Assembly: GCF_965277665.1 (NCBI RefSeq)
Contig: NZ_OZ255835.1
Span: forward strand, 1,178,001-1,242,000
Length of the DNA: 64,000 nucleotides
Direction: 5' to 3'
Source of the DNA: Lichenicoccus sp965277665
GTDB lineage: Bacteria > Pseudomonadota > Alphaproteobacteria > Acetobacterales > Acetobacteraceae
Shown here: positions 27,737 to 36,335 of the stretch, in pieces
Layout: each line of letters opens with the position of its first letter
How positions within the stretch are numbered: position 1 is the stretch's first letter
Position numbers and translations under genes: made by a program
The notes under the pieces: model-generated
What the model saw: only the letters and a program-made list of their open reading frames with translations
What the model was told of the DNA's origin: nothing
The model's database searches: none

Positions 27737-27787
27737 TAGTGCAGCAACCCAAACAGACTAGTTTGGTCTGTTTGGGTTGCTGCACTA
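27737..27787. terminator. Perfect 22-bp inverted repeat between convergent genes
   Basis: Arms 27737-27758 (TAGTGCAGCAACCCAAACAG...) and 27766-27787 are exact reverse complements, separated by a 7-nt loop (TAGTTTG). The hairpin lies between two converging genes, where a bidirectional terminator is expected, but no U-tract follows on either strand. Its length and perfection also fit a mobile-element relic. Confidence 0.65.
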
Positions 27788-27816
27788 GAATCGGGGTCTG
27801 CGGCCCCCACTGCCTG

Positions 27817-29184
27817 CTAAGCCGGGGCCGCAAGGGTTCGACGCAGACGCATGATCGCGCCGGGCAGGCCGCGTACCTTCAGCACCCGGCCGGTCTCGTC
27901 GTGCTCCTCGGACAGAACCTGCGCACTGTCATACACCTCGCCGATGAGCCCCTGCCGGGCATAGGGCAGCACCAGCACATCCTCCACCATGGCTGCCTCG
28001 AAGAAGGCGATGATGGTGTCCCGCAACGCGCTGACGTCGTCCGGCGCGTGGGCGCAGAGCAGGATCGCGTCCGGATGCTTTTCCATCAGGGCGACGCGGC
28101 CGGCGGCGTCCACCCGGTCGAGCTTGTTCAGCACCAGTCGCGACGGCACCGCATCCGCGCCGATCTCATGCAGCACAGTGCGGGTGACCTCCAGCTGTGC
28201 CGCATAGGTCGGGTCGGATGCGTCGACGACGAACAGCAGCAGCGAGGCCTCGAGCGCCTCCGCCAGCGTGGAACGGAACGAGGCCACCAGGTCGTGCGGC
28301 AACTGCCTGATGAAGCCGACCGTGTCGGAGACGAGGATGCGAGGCCGGGTTTGCGGTTGCAAGGCGCGGACGGTGGTGTCGAGGGTGGCGAACAGCTTGT
28401 CTTCGACGAGCACCTGGCTGCCGGTCAGAGCCCGCATCAGGGAGGATTTGCCGGCGTTGGTGTAGCCGACCAGCGCCACCCGGAGCTGGTCGCGACGTGC
28501 GGCGCGGCGCTGGTCGCCGTCGCGCTGCACCGCTTCCAGCTGGTCCCTCAATTCCGAGACCCGGTCGCGGATCTTGCGGCGGTCGAGCGCCAGCGTGCTT
28601 TCGCCGGCACCCGGGCCCTGCTGGCGGCCGCCGCGCGCCGATGCTTCGCGCATGCGCGGGGCGACGTAGTTCAGGCGTGCCATCTCGACCTGCAGCTTCG
28701 CTTCGCGGGTGTTGGCGTGGCGGTGGAAGATCTCCACGATGACGCCCGTGCGGTCCAGCACCTGGGCGCCGGTGGCGCGCTCGAGATTGCGGATCTGGCT
28801 CGGCGAGAGCTCATGATCGACGATGACGAACTCGGGTCGGCGACTGGCGTCTGGATCGGGCTCGCTCAAAATGCGGGTTCCTGGCGCGGCTTCGAAGCGC
28901 TGCCTGGCCTTGGACCTGGGCGCCGATGCCATCGAGCCGACGATGCCGGTGCCGCCGGTCAGCGCCGCCAACTCGGCAAGCTTGCCGCTCCCCAGCAGCG
29001 ATGCGGCGCCGGTGCCCTCGCGCTTCTGCGTCACCGTGCCGGCAACCTGGTAGCCGAGCGTCTTCACCAGGCGGCGCAACTCCTCGAGGCTGGCCTCGTG
29101 CGCGACATCGGTGACGTCCGGCGCCTGGATGCCGACGAGGACGGCGAGGGGAACAGGGGGTTCGGTCTGCATGACGGCTGGCAT
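27817..29184 (-). CDS. HflX-family GTPase (second copy)
   Basis: This 455-aa paralogue of HflX keeps the N-terminal domain (LLGSGKLAELAAL, VLDRTGVIVEIF), the linker (MREASARGGRQQGPGAGESTL region) and a complete G domain: GYTNAGKSSLMRAL, DTVGFIRQLPHDLV, NKLD. The helical linker differs from that of the first copy (RGGRQQGPGAGE against RGGFGFLGGPGE). It is convergent with the phosphatase gene. ATG at 29184 is assumed; the frame is open back to 29265. A specialised ribosome rescue role is plausible but not shown. Confidence 0.88.
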   Translation of the reverse strand: MPAVMQTEPPVPLAVLVGIQAPDVTDVAHEASLEELRRLVKTLGYQVAGTVTQKREGTGAASLLGSGKLAELAALTGGTGIVGSMASAPRSKARQRFEAAPGTRILSEPDPDASRRPEFVIVDHELSPSQIRNLERATGAQVLDRTGVIVEIFHRHANTREAKLQVEMARLNYVAPRMREASARGGRQQGPGAGESTLALDRRKIRDRVSELRDQLEAVQRDGDQRRAARRDQLRVALVGYTNAGKSSLMRALTGSQVLVEDKLFATLDTTVRALQPQTRPRILVSDTVGFIRQLPHDLVASFRSTLAEALEASLLLFVVDASDPTYAAQLEVTRTVLHEIGADAVPSRLVLNKLDRVDAAGRVALMEKHPDAILLCAHAPDDVSALRDTIIAFFEAAMVEDVLVLPYARQGLIGEVYDSAQVLSEEHDETGRVLKVRGLPGAIMRLRRTLAAPA

Positions 29185-29357
29185 AGCACGGACGCCGCCA
29201 CAAGGCCGGGCGGTGGTGGCCGGGGCTGCCGGCGATGTGGCGATGACGGCGACTTTCTCCGGCACCCATGCCGCACTATGCTCCGGTTCGAGATCAGTTC
29301 AAACGGCGCGCCGCGCAGCGGACGCCAGGCCATCGACTGCCGGATCGGAGACCGCGC

Positions 29358-30344
29358 GTGACATCCCCAGCCTTCCTGACCGTGACGCTCAACCCGGCGA
29401 TCGACCAGACCGTGCATCTGACCGAGCTGGTGCCCGGGACCGTGCACCGGGCCACGCACGCCGAGCAGCGGGCCGGCGGCAAAGGGGTGAATGTGGCAGC
29501 CTGCCTGTCCGACTGGCGGCACTCCAGCGAGCCGCCCATCATTGCCACCGGCTTCCTCGGACAGATCAACGCGCCGACCTTCCAGTCCTTCTTCGACGGC
29601 AAGCAGATCATCGACCGCTTCATCCGGCTGCCCGGGCAGACCCGCCGGAACATCAAGCTGCTGGACGAGACGACGGGTGACACCACCGACATCAACCTGC
29701 CCGGTCTGCCGCCGGATGCTGCCCGGCTCGACGAGCTGCGCGCGGTGCTGGAGACCCAGACACAACCGGGCATGATCGTCGTGCTCTCCGGGAGCCTGCC
29801 GCCGAGCCTGCCGGACAAGACCTATCGCGACCTCGTGGGCCAGCTCAATGCGCGTGGCGCGCGGGTCCTGTTGGATACCAGCGGGTTGCCATTTCGAGAG
29901 GCCTTGGCGGCCACAGGCGGCGCGCTGCCTTGGGCCATCAAGCCGAACCAGCATGAGCTCGAGGAATGGGTCGGCAGGCCATTCGGGAATCTCGATGAGA
30001 TGGTCCAGGCCGCGCTGATGCTGTGCCGGCGCGGCATCGGGCTGGTGATCGTTTCCCGCGGCGCCGAGGGGGCCCTGTTCATCAGCGAACGTCACGCCCT
30101 GCTCGGCCGGCCGCCCTTGCTGAAGGTGACCAGTACCGTCGGCGCCGGCGACGCCCTGGTAGCGGGCGTGGTGACGGCGCTGCGTGCGCAGGCGGAGCCT
30201 GAGCGGCTGGCTCGCATGGCTCTGGCGTTCGCGGCTGCGAAACTCGCACAGCCGGGACCCAGCCTGCCGGACCGGGACGCGGTCCTGTCGCGGATGGCCA
30301 GCATGCGTGTCGAGCGGCTGAGCGCGGTGGGTGCAACGGCATGA
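29358..30344 (+). CDS. PfkB-family hexose kinase (1-phosphofructokinase type)
   Basis: This is a 328-aa cytoplasmic sugar kinase. TLNPAIDQTVHL at the start and AGGKGVNVAACL match the fructose-1-phosphate/tagatose-6-phosphate kinase branch, and the catalytic signature STVGAGDALVAGVV contains the base Asp. It starts with GTG 29358 after CGGAG. No PTS fructose genes are adjacent, so it could serve fructose-6-phosphate or tagatose-phosphate phosphorylation; substrate specificity is uncertain. Confidence 0.87.
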   Translation: MTSPAFLTVTLNPAIDQTVHLTELVPGTVHRATHAEQRAGGKGVNVAACLSDWRHSSEPPIIATGFLGQINAPTFQSFFDGKQIIDRFIRLPGQTRRNIKLLDETTGDTTDINLPGLPPDAARLDELRAVLETQTQPGMIVVLSGSLPPSLPDKTYRDLVGQLNARGARVLLDTSGLPFREALAATGGALPWAIKPNQHELEEWVGRPFGNLDEMVQAALMLCRRGIGLVIVSRGAEGALFISERHALLGRPPLLKVTSTVGAGDALVAGVVTALRAQAEPERLARMALAFAAAKLAQPGPSLPDRDAVLSRMASMRVERLSAVGATA

Positions 30345-30413
30345 TGCGCCAGGGGTGGTCGCCCTCGTGGAGGTTCACGGGGCGATGATCGCTGCGGCCT
30401 GCAGGAGGGATGA

Positions 30414-31328
30414 TTGAAAGCAGCAAGCGTTCTCGATACGATCGGCGGCACGCCGCACATCCGGCTGTCACGGCTGTTTCCGGATGCCGAGGTCTGGATC
30501 AAGTCCGAGCGGGCGAATCCTGGGGGCTCGATCAAGGACAGGATCGCCCTCGCGATGATCGAGGCGGCGGAGGCCAGCGGTGCCTTGAGGCCAGGGGGGA
30601 CCATCATCGAGCCGACGTCGGGCAATACCGGGATCGGGCTTGCCCTGGTGGCGGCGGTCAAGGGCTACCGGCTGATCCTGGTGATGCCAGACTCGATGTC
30701 CGTCGAGCGCCGGCGCCTGATGCAGGCGTACGGGGCGAGCTTCGACCTGACGCCCAGGGCGCTCGGAATGCAGGGCGCCATCGCTCGGGCGCATGATCTC
30801 GCGGCGCAAGCGACCGATGCCTGGATCCCGCAGCAATTCGAGAATCCCGCAAACATTGCGGTGCATGTCCAAACGACGGCCGAGGAGATCCTCGCCGACT
30901 TTCCGGGCGGGATCGATGTGATCATCACCGGCGTAGGAACCGGTGGCCACATCACCGCCTGTTCCGAGATGCTGAAGCCGCACTGGCCGCGGCTGAAGGT
31001 GTTCGCCGTGGAGCCTGCCCTGTCGCCGGTCCTGTCAGGCGGAGAGCCCGCTCCGCATCCTATCCAGGGCATCGGCGCCGGTTTCGTTCCGGTCAACCTG
31101 CACCGGGACGCGCTGGACGGGGTGATCCAGGTCGATGCGGAGGCGGCACGGGAGTTTGCGCGTCGGTCGGCGCGGCAGGAGGGTCTGCTGGTCGGAATTT
31201 CCTCGGGCGCCACGCTGGCGGCGATCGCGCAGACGCTGCCGGACCTGCCAGCAGGAGCCGTCGTGCTCGGCTTCAACTACGATACCGGCGAGCGCTATCT
31301 GTCGGTGCCGGATTTCCTGCCGAGCTGA
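30414..31328 (+). CDS. cysK: Cysteine synthase (O-acetylserine sulfhydrylase)
   Basis: This PLP enzyme makes cysteine from O-acetylserine and sulfide. The 304 aa include the PLP lysine motif NPGGSIKDR, the substrate loop EPTSGNTGIGL, the phosphate-binding loop GVGTGGHITACSEML and SSGATLAA near the end. TTG at 30414 follows GGAGGG. The length and motifs fit CysK/CysM; the closely related cystathionine beta-synthase is less likely because no extra domain is present. Confidence 0.88.
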   Translation: MKAASVLDTIGGTPHIRLSRLFPDAEVWIKSERANPGGSIKDRIALAMIEAAEASGALRPGGTIIEPTSGNTGIGLALVAAVKGYRLILVMPDSMSVERRRLMQAYGASFDLTPRALGMQGAIARAHDLAAQATDAWIPQQFENPANIAVHVQTTAEEILADFPGGIDVIITGVGTGGHITACSEMLKPHWPRLKVFAVEPALSPVLSGGEPAPHPIQGIGAGFVPVNLHRDALDGVIQVDAEAAREFARRSARQEGLLVGISSGATLAAIAQTLPDLPAGAVVLGFNYDTGERYLSVPDFLPS

Positions 31329-31350
31329 CCGGCGCTGAGCCGCCCCCGGA

Positions 31351-31674
31351 TCACGAGAGACCCTGCGCCATGTCCTCGTTGATGGCGACGAGCGGTTCCA
31401 GTGGCAGGTCCTTCAGAAGCGCGCGCGTGCTGTAGGCCATCGACCAGCGGGCGAGGGTCGTGCAGTCCTGCCTGAGCACGGGCGGCAGGCGATTGTCTGC
31501 CGAGCCGAGGTCGCGAAACAGGATCGACCACAGTTCGTGGTTGAGCCCGAGGGCGGCGTTGCGGGTCGCAGGGCTGTCGGCCTGCCGCAACTTGCGGTTG
31601 ACGAGGCGGAAGGCCATGGCCTGCTCCTCGCGCGGCGGCGTGGGAGCAGAGGCATGGGCGTATGGATTGGCCAT
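31351..31674 (-). CDS. flaF: Flagellar biosynthesis regulator FlaF
   Basis: This 107-aa protein matches FlaF, an alphaproteobacterial factor needed for flagellin secretion and translation. Typical features are the N-terminal RLVNRKLRQADSPATRNAALGLNHELW segment and ILFRDLGSADNRLPPVLRQ. It lies 70 bp downstream of the flagellin gene on the same strand. No FlbT, its usual antagonist, is in the window. Confidence 0.85.
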   Translation of the reverse strand: MANPYAHASAPTPPREEQAMAFRLVNRKLRQADSPATRNAALGLNHELWSILFRDLGSADNRLPPVLRQDCTTLARWSMAYSTRALLKDLPLEPLVAINEDMAQGLS

Positions 31675-31744
31675 GAGTCGTTCCGATCAGGAGGGTGCCA
31701 GAAGGGGGCCGGTCCGGTCGCTGTCATGCCGGACCGGCGGGACC

Positions 31745-33208
31745 TCAACGGAACAGGGACATGATCGAGGAGGACTGCGAGTTGGCGATGGAGAGCGACT
31801 GGATGGCGAGCTGCTGCTTGGTCTGCAGCGACGTCAGCTTGGCGCTCTCCGCAGACAGGTCGGCGTCGGTGAGTGCGCCGACGCCGGTGGTGAGGGCATC
31901 CGACAGCGTGCTGACGGTGCTCTGCAGGCCGGTGAGCAAGTTCGTGGAAGAGCCGAGCGAGGCCGAGATCGTGTTCATCTTGGCGATCGCGGCATTGACC
32001 GCGCCGAGGGCGACGTCGGCGCCGGTCACGGCGGTGACGGTGCCGGCGCCGACCGTGCTGACGTTGCCCGGGTCGGTGGTGTTGAGGTTGCCGCCGCTGA
32101 CCGTGAGGTCGCCGGTGGTCGAATCCTTGGTCACGCCGAAGCCCGAGTTCTGGATGGCGTTCATCAGGAGGTCGACTTGCAGCGGCGCGGTACCCGCGGG
32201 ATTGGTGGTGTTGTTGGTCTCGGCGCTGCTGGTCTCGACGCTGGTGATATTCGTCTTGGCTGTGGTGTTGCCGTTGCTGTCGACCGCGGACGAGATGGAG
32301 TAGGTCGCGTTGCCGGAGGCATCCTTGCCGACGGTCAGCGTGTTGCCGGTGGCAGTGACTGTGTAGACACTGTCACCGTTGGCGTTCGTGCTGCTTGTAT
32401 AAGCGTCGGTACCGGAGTTGAGACTATAGGCTCCAGTCGCGCTGATGGCCGAGGAGGTCGTGCCAAGAGCGGTGTCGATTGCCGTGGCAACGGTAGTGGC
32501 GGCCGCGTTGTCGTTGTTCAGAATGTAGCTTGATGTCACGTAGGGGGACTGCGCGGTTCCAGTCGTTGCGGTGCCTCCGGGCGCGGACGAGATCAATGTC
32601 AATTCGACAGGGCCGGTGGAGTCGTTGAACGCGCCCGCGGTGCTGCCGATCGAGAGATCGAGCCCGGCCTGCGCCACGTTCAGGCCTGCGAGCCCGAGCC
32701 CCGAACTCGTGGCGTTGGAGCCTTCGAGCGAGAACTTGTCGCCGACCAGATCCTGCACCGCGCTCACCGAGGTGCTGGTGATCCCGTTGCCGACGGCGCC
32801 CGAGAGCAGATTGACGCCCTCGAAGGTCGCGCCGGTGGCATTGGCGTCGATCTGCTTGAGCGTTGAGTTGATGCTGTCGTTGAGCGTGTCCGGGGGCAGG
32901 CCTTGGGTCTGGCCCTCGGTGATGGTGGTGGCCAGCGTGGAGAGCAGGGTGCTGGTGCTGGTGGCCTGGGTGGAGGCCGTGCTCAGCACCTGGGCGGTGA
33001 ACTGCAGGCCGGAGCTGATGCCTGCGAGCCCTGCAATCTGGGAGTTCATGCCCTGGGAGATGGCATAGATCGCCGGGTCGTCCGAGGCCGTCGAGATCTT
33101 CTTGCCGGTGGAGATCTGGCTCTCGGTCTCGGTCAGCTGGCTGGCGGTCATGCGCAGCGAGGCCAGCGCGGCGATGGACGCCGTGTTGGTGTTTACGGAG
33201 AAGGTCAT
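31745..33208 (-). CDS. Flagellin
   Basis: This is the flagellar filament subunit, 487 aa. The conserved D0/D1 N-terminus (SVNTNTASIAALASLRMTAS, then QISTGKKISTASDDPAIYAI) and C-terminus (ALTDADLSAESAKLTSLQTKQQLAIQSL) flank a threonine/serine/asparagine-rich variable region at about residues 180-400 that forms the exposed domain. ATG at 33208 follows GAGGTGG; the longer frame to 33238 lacks a ribosome-binding site. Base composition in the middle is less GC-rich than in neighbouring genes, as expected for low-complexity repeats. Confidence 0.93.
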   Translation of the reverse strand: MTFSVNTNTASIAALASLRMTASQLTETESQISTGKKISTASDDPAIYAISQGMNSQIAGLAGISSGLQFTAQVLSTASTQATSTSTLLSTLATTITEGQTQGLPPDTLNDSINSTLKQIDANATGATFEGVNLLSGAVGNGITSTSVSAVQDLVGDKFSLEGSNATSSGLGLAGLNVAQAGLDLSIGSTAGAFNDSTGPVELTLISSAPGGTATTGTAQSPYVTSSYILNNDNAAATTVATAIDTALGTTSSAISATGAYSLNSGTDAYTSSTNANGDSVYTVTATGNTLTVGKDASGNATYSISSAVDSNGNTTAKTNITSVETSSAETNNTTNPAGTAPLQVDLLMNAIQNSGFGVTKDSTTGDLTVSGGNLNTTDPGNVSTVGAGTVTAVTGADVALGAVNAAIAKMNTISASLGSSTNLLTGLQSTVSTLSDALTTGVGALTDADLSAESAKLTSLQTKQQLAIQSLSIANSQSSSIMSLFR

Positions 33209-33320
33209 GTGGGTCCACCTCGATTGAAAGTGGGGCATTGATGCATCGAAAGGTTAAGGCAATGTGAAAGGATGGGGCACGGTTGAGACTAAATAGCATG
33301 GACCGGAGGACAAGCAGGGG

Positions 33321-33722
33321 ATGATGATGCGTGATTTGGCTGCCAGAGCGGCAGGGACAGCGATGCTCCTGGGGCTTACGCATGTGGCGCTGGCCGATGA
33401 GCCGGGGCCGGGTGGAGGCGACCTCACGCGCCAGCAGCTGGTACGGGTGCTGGGGGTCCTGAAGCTGCAGCCATCGGCCGCCGGCGGATCCTGCCTGGAT
33501 TCGCTGCGTGACATGCACAAGACGGAAGATCAGGTCAAGGCGCTGGAGATCAGAGCGAAGGATCCTGACAAGGCGCTGGCACAGGACGTGCTGGAATCCG
33601 ACTACGAGAACAGCAAGGAGATCTGCGGTGCAGACGCCACCCGTCTGTGCAGCGCGCCGGGCCAGGCTGCCGGCGTGGCCGCGGCTTGCGACGCCATGCA
33701 GCGTGGCGGGCGGAGCCAGTAG
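33321..33722 (+). CDS. Small exported protein of unknown function
   Basis: This is a 133-aa protein with a signal peptide (MMMRDLAARAAGTAMLLGLT, cleavage near ALADE). The mature part is hydrophilic with four cysteines (in GSCLDSL, KEICGAD, TRLCSAPG and AAACDAMQ), which could form two disulfides in the periplasm. It is divergent from flagellin. No family was recognised. Confidence 0.65.
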   Translation: MMMRDLAARAAGTAMLLGLTHVALADEPGPGGGDLTRQQLVRVLGVLKLQPSAAGGSCLDSLRDMHKTEDQVKALEIRAKDPDKALAQDVLESDYENSKEICGADATRLCSAPGQAAGVAAACDAMQRGGRSQ

Positions 33723-34284
33723 CAACGGGAGTTGCGTCTCCGGGATGCCAGTCCGGCACTCGTCGGAGCCGACGCTGGCGCGCTGCGTCGTACTCCACGT
33801 ACCGCCTGGTCGGCATCCCGTACCGGGTCAAGAGCTCGTCCTATACTGTCTCGATCGCTGAGGTTCGACCGGGAGACATACGCCAGGGTGATCGGTCGAT
33901 GGCACGATGCCGCTGCCCGGGCGTGGCGCAGGCGGGGTCATTCCAGTCTCATTTCCGTAAATACTAGGCTGCGCAGCTGCAAAGCGACACAACATAGCAG
34001 TCGTCCGAATTCGGACTTCGATCAAAGAAAGCTTCCAGGGACAGTATTGCATCCGTATAGGACGCAATTCCTCGACAAAAAAACGAAGGCCAGGGGCGTC
34101 GAGATACGAGAATCGGGACTAGACGGATAGTCCTTCGTTCCGTTGTGACTGTTACTTGGAAATAGCGATCGATCCATGTCCACCGCAAATACTGGCGTGA
34201 GCCGCAAATTTCGCTTGTACAGCCTGCTTGGTTTTGTCACATTCGCGTGTGCAACGCGTCATAAAACAGGTAAAGTGAGCTGTC
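33723..34284. other. Non-coding junction before the phage-like region
   Basis: This 562-bp stretch has no convincing gene. From about 33960 to 34280 the base composition becomes clearly AT-richer than the flanks, including a run of seven A at 34078-34084. This marks the change from chromosomal to phage-like sequence. No tRNA, integrase or obvious attachment-site repeat was found in it. Confidence 0.5.
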
Positions 34285-34560
34285 ATGCCCCGTTCCCTGA
34301 AATGGACCCTGGACCTCGACGTCAAGCTTGAGCGCCTGATCGACTTCCAGGGAGCAACAATACGCTGCGCGGCGAAGCAACTCGGCGTCAGCCGCAGCTT
34401 CGCGCAGCGTCGTGCCAAGTTGCTAGCCATCCAGTCCCAGCGTCGCCACTGTTCCGAAGCACGCGAAGCGGCCGGCGTTGAGCCGCTGCGGGCCGGGCAT
34501 CCCATCACCTGGAGCGCCATCTGCAGCGACCTCCCGCCATTCCAGGCGCCGTTGGGTTAG
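34285..34560 (+). CDS. Small HTH protein, first gene of the phage-like region
   Basis: This is a 91-aa basic protein. Residues about 22-50 (FQGATIRCAAKQLGVSRSFAQRRAKLLAI) read as a helix-turn-helix of the kind used to recognise DNA. The C-terminal part (EPLRAGHPITWSAICSDLPPF) is not recognised. It is the first coding frame after the AT-rich junction and could be an early regulator of the phage genes. It starts with ATG at 34285 with only a weak upstream AAGTGAG. Confidence 0.5.
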   Translation: MPRSLKWTLDLDVKLERLIDFQGATIRCAAKQLGVSRSFAQRRAKLLAIQSQRRHCSEAREAAGVEPLRAGHPITWSAICSDLPPFQAPLG

Positions 34561-34641
34561 TCGATCCACACAGGCGAGGGCGACCGAGTGCCACTTCCGG
34601 CACCGGCTTGCCGGGACGGTGCCCGGATCAGGAGGCAGGTG

Positions 34642-35205
34642 ATGAAAATCGACAGCGAACTGCGCACGATGCCGTCGGCTGACACCATGTCGACCGACCG
34701 AGCCTACGACGGCCATGTCGCTCACCGGGCGACGCCGGAGAGGCTCGCGAAGGCCTCTGGTTCGGCTGTGAGCGCAGGTGTGCAACGTCTCACTGGTCCG
34801 CTCCTGGCGTTGCTGCGGGCCGGCGACATCGAAGCGCATCACGTCGCAGCAGCGGATCGCTGGTATCGAGACTACGTGCTTGGCGTGCAGGGCGCCCGTG
34901 ATCCGGAAACAACAAGCACCGGCCGTGCGCCCGATATCCACGCCGGGATGCTGTCTCGGGTCGCAGCCTGCGGCCGCCACAGGGATGTCGGGGAGGCGCT
35001 GGGGCTGTGCGCCGAGGTCCGACTGAGGCTGCTGCTGATCGATGAACTTTCATTCTCGGCGATCGCCAGCAAGCTGATGCCAAGGGACGTGAACGGCCGC
35101 AAGAAGATTGCCGCGCAGATGATCTTCCTGCTCGAGCAGCTCGCTGAGCACTATGCCAGGCTCGACCAGGCACGATGCCGCAGAATGACCCAAAGCTTCA
35201 AGTAG
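34642..35205 (+). CDS. Putative late-gene regulator (antiterminator Q-like)
   Basis: This 187-aa protein has a mostly helical C-terminus (LLLIDELSFSAIASKLMPRDVNGRKKIAAQM region) that looks like a sigma-region-4/HTH fold as found in phage Q-type and ArpU-type late regulators. ATG at 34642 has a strong AGGAGG 6 nt upstream, so it is preferred to the frame opening at 34588. It lies directly upstream of a strong promoter with an immediate terminator and then the terminase genes, the same order as lambda Q, pR', tR' and late genes. Function is inferred from size and position; family membership is not proven. Confidence 0.45.
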   Translation: MKIDSELRTMPSADTMSTDRAYDGHVAHRATPERLAKASGSAVSAGVQRLTGPLLALLRAGDIEAHHVAAADRWYRDYVLGVQGARDPETTSTGRAPDIHAGMLSRVAACGRHRDVGEALGLCAEVRLRLLLIDELSFSAIASKLMPRDVNGRKKIAAQMIFLLEQLAEHYARLDQARCRRMTQSFK

Positions 35206-35262
35206 GACCCGCGCAGAAGCAAACAGCCGGGACGGTATTTGGTGCGGTACCGTAATTAGTTG

Positions 35263-35291
35263 TTGACGTTGGACCCGGCGCCGACTATAAA
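35263..35291 (+). promoter_or_regulatory. Strong sigma70-type promoter before the late operon
   Basis: The -35 box TTGACG (35263-35268) and -10 box TATAAA (35286-35291) are separated by exactly 17 bp, close to ideal for the housekeeping sigma factor. The predicted start is near 35298, only a few bases before an intrinsic terminator hairpin. It is the best promoter-like sequence seen in the phage-like region. Confidence 0.65.
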
Positions 35292-35302
35292 CATCCCATA
35301 CT

Positions 35303-35350
35303 GAAGAAGTTGAGCCCGCCGGCAGTGATGCCAGGCGGGCTTCTTCGTTT
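35303..35350 (+). terminator. Intrinsic terminator just downstream of the late promoter
   Basis: The stem GCCCGCC-GGCA (35314-35324), loop GTGA and TGCC-A-GGCGGGC (35329-35340) are followed by TTCTTCGTTT. GAAGAAG (35303-35309) can extend the stem with CTTCTTC (35340-35346). It would end transcripts from the adjacent promoter after about 50 nt unless they are antiterminated. Confidence 0.75.
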
Positions 35351-35831
35351 CGGCCACCCGTGTCGGATTAACGGTCATGCTCTTTGGGGCTCTGCCTATC
35401 ACCAGTGGCGATATTGTTGCAGGCGGCGGATCAATCTTCATCATCCATGTTTTGAACGACAACGGACCCGTCCTGCTTCGCCTCGAAAGTGCCACGGGTG
35501 CACGGCATCGGGCCGATGTCTGCCCGTTGCACTGGTCCGAACTCGCATACTCCGGTCTTCCGCTGCAGGACATCGTCGTGCGTTGTGTCCCGGTTTGGAG
35601 TTGCGGAACATGCCACTTCACCAAGCTGGGCCATGTTTCGAACACGCTGCGCGACAGGATAACGATGGCGCTGAAACGGGAGATGCTGGTACGGCGCTTC
35701 GAGGACGGTCCGTCGATGCGGAGCAACCTGACGGCGTCGACCAGCTCCAGTGGCCGGCGCATCAACGCTGTCCGCTACGCCTGAACGATCATCCTGCCGG
35801 GCCGAAGGGTCCGCGGATCCGTGCAAAAAGA
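35351..35831. other. Leader region between late terminator and terminase
   Basis: No gene here is well supported. A 135-codon open frame at 35377-35784 has no ribosome-binding site and weaker GC3 than the late genes. The small terminase frame is open through the whole stretch without a conserved sequence. It is most simply read as the untranslated leader of the late operon, or as the eroded remains of an earlier gene. Confidence 0.4.
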
Positions 35832-36335
35832 ATAACAACCAAACGGCCGGCAACCACGGCTGCAACCCAGAGCGTTACTCTCATCGGGCGGTTCCTCGCG
35901 ACATTGTCGGTCACCGGAAACCCATCGGCAGCCTGTCGTGCCAGCACGATGACTCGCAGGCAGCTCAATGTCCTTCTCGAGTCGGACATCGAGTTTGCGG
36001 TGAGCTACCAGGACGCGCTCGACGAGGCCGCCGACATGCTCGAGGCAGAGGCATGGCGCCGCGCTCTTGAAGGTGTTTCGCAGCCGATTATGAATTCCGG
36101 CAAGCCGGTGCTGGACCCGATCACCGGGGGCACCATGATGGTGCGTCGCTACAGCGATACCCTGCTGATGCTGCTGCTGCGGGGCAGCAAGCCGGAGAAA
36201 TTCTCGACACGGGCGCCGGTGGGTGCACGCGAGGATCCGATGCTGTTGCTGAAGGAGATGGCGACAGACGATGACCCACCCAGGAGCGGCCCGACCATAC
36301 GGCAGAGCCGGTCCGGGCAAACCCGCAAGTCATGA
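35832..36335 (+). CDS. Terminase small subunit
   Basis: This is the DNA-recognition subunit of the packaging motor. Conserved features are an N-terminal HTH (GRFLATLSVTGNPSAACRAS, coding about 35886-35945), then ALDEAADMLEAEAWRRALEGV and the C-terminal YSDTLLMLLLRGSKPEKF typical of small terminases. The first in-frame ATG (35949) lies after the HTH, and no ATG, GTG or TTG is found just before it. The start given here is approximate: translation may begin at a rare codon (CTG 35781 or ATA 35832), or the gene may have lost its start. It overlaps terL by 65 bases. Confidence 0.7.
   Translation: MTTKRPATTAATQSVTLIGRFLATLSVTGNPSAACRASTMTRRQLNVLLESDIEFAVSYQDALDEAADMLEAEAWRRALEGVSQPIMNSGKPVLDPITGGTMMVRRYSDTLLMLLLRGSKPEKFSTRAPVGAREDPMLLLKEMATDDDPPRSGPTIRQSRSGQTRKS

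Noticed and set aside
33723..34284. Search for a tRNA or attachment site at the left phage junction
   Set aside because: No cloverleaf or direct repeat matching the right junction could be recognised by eye.
35377..35784. A 135-codon plus-strand open frame upstream of the small terminase
   Set aside because: It has no ribosome-binding site, mixed third-position bases and no recognisable family, and it overlaps the leader after a terminator. Treated as non-coding.
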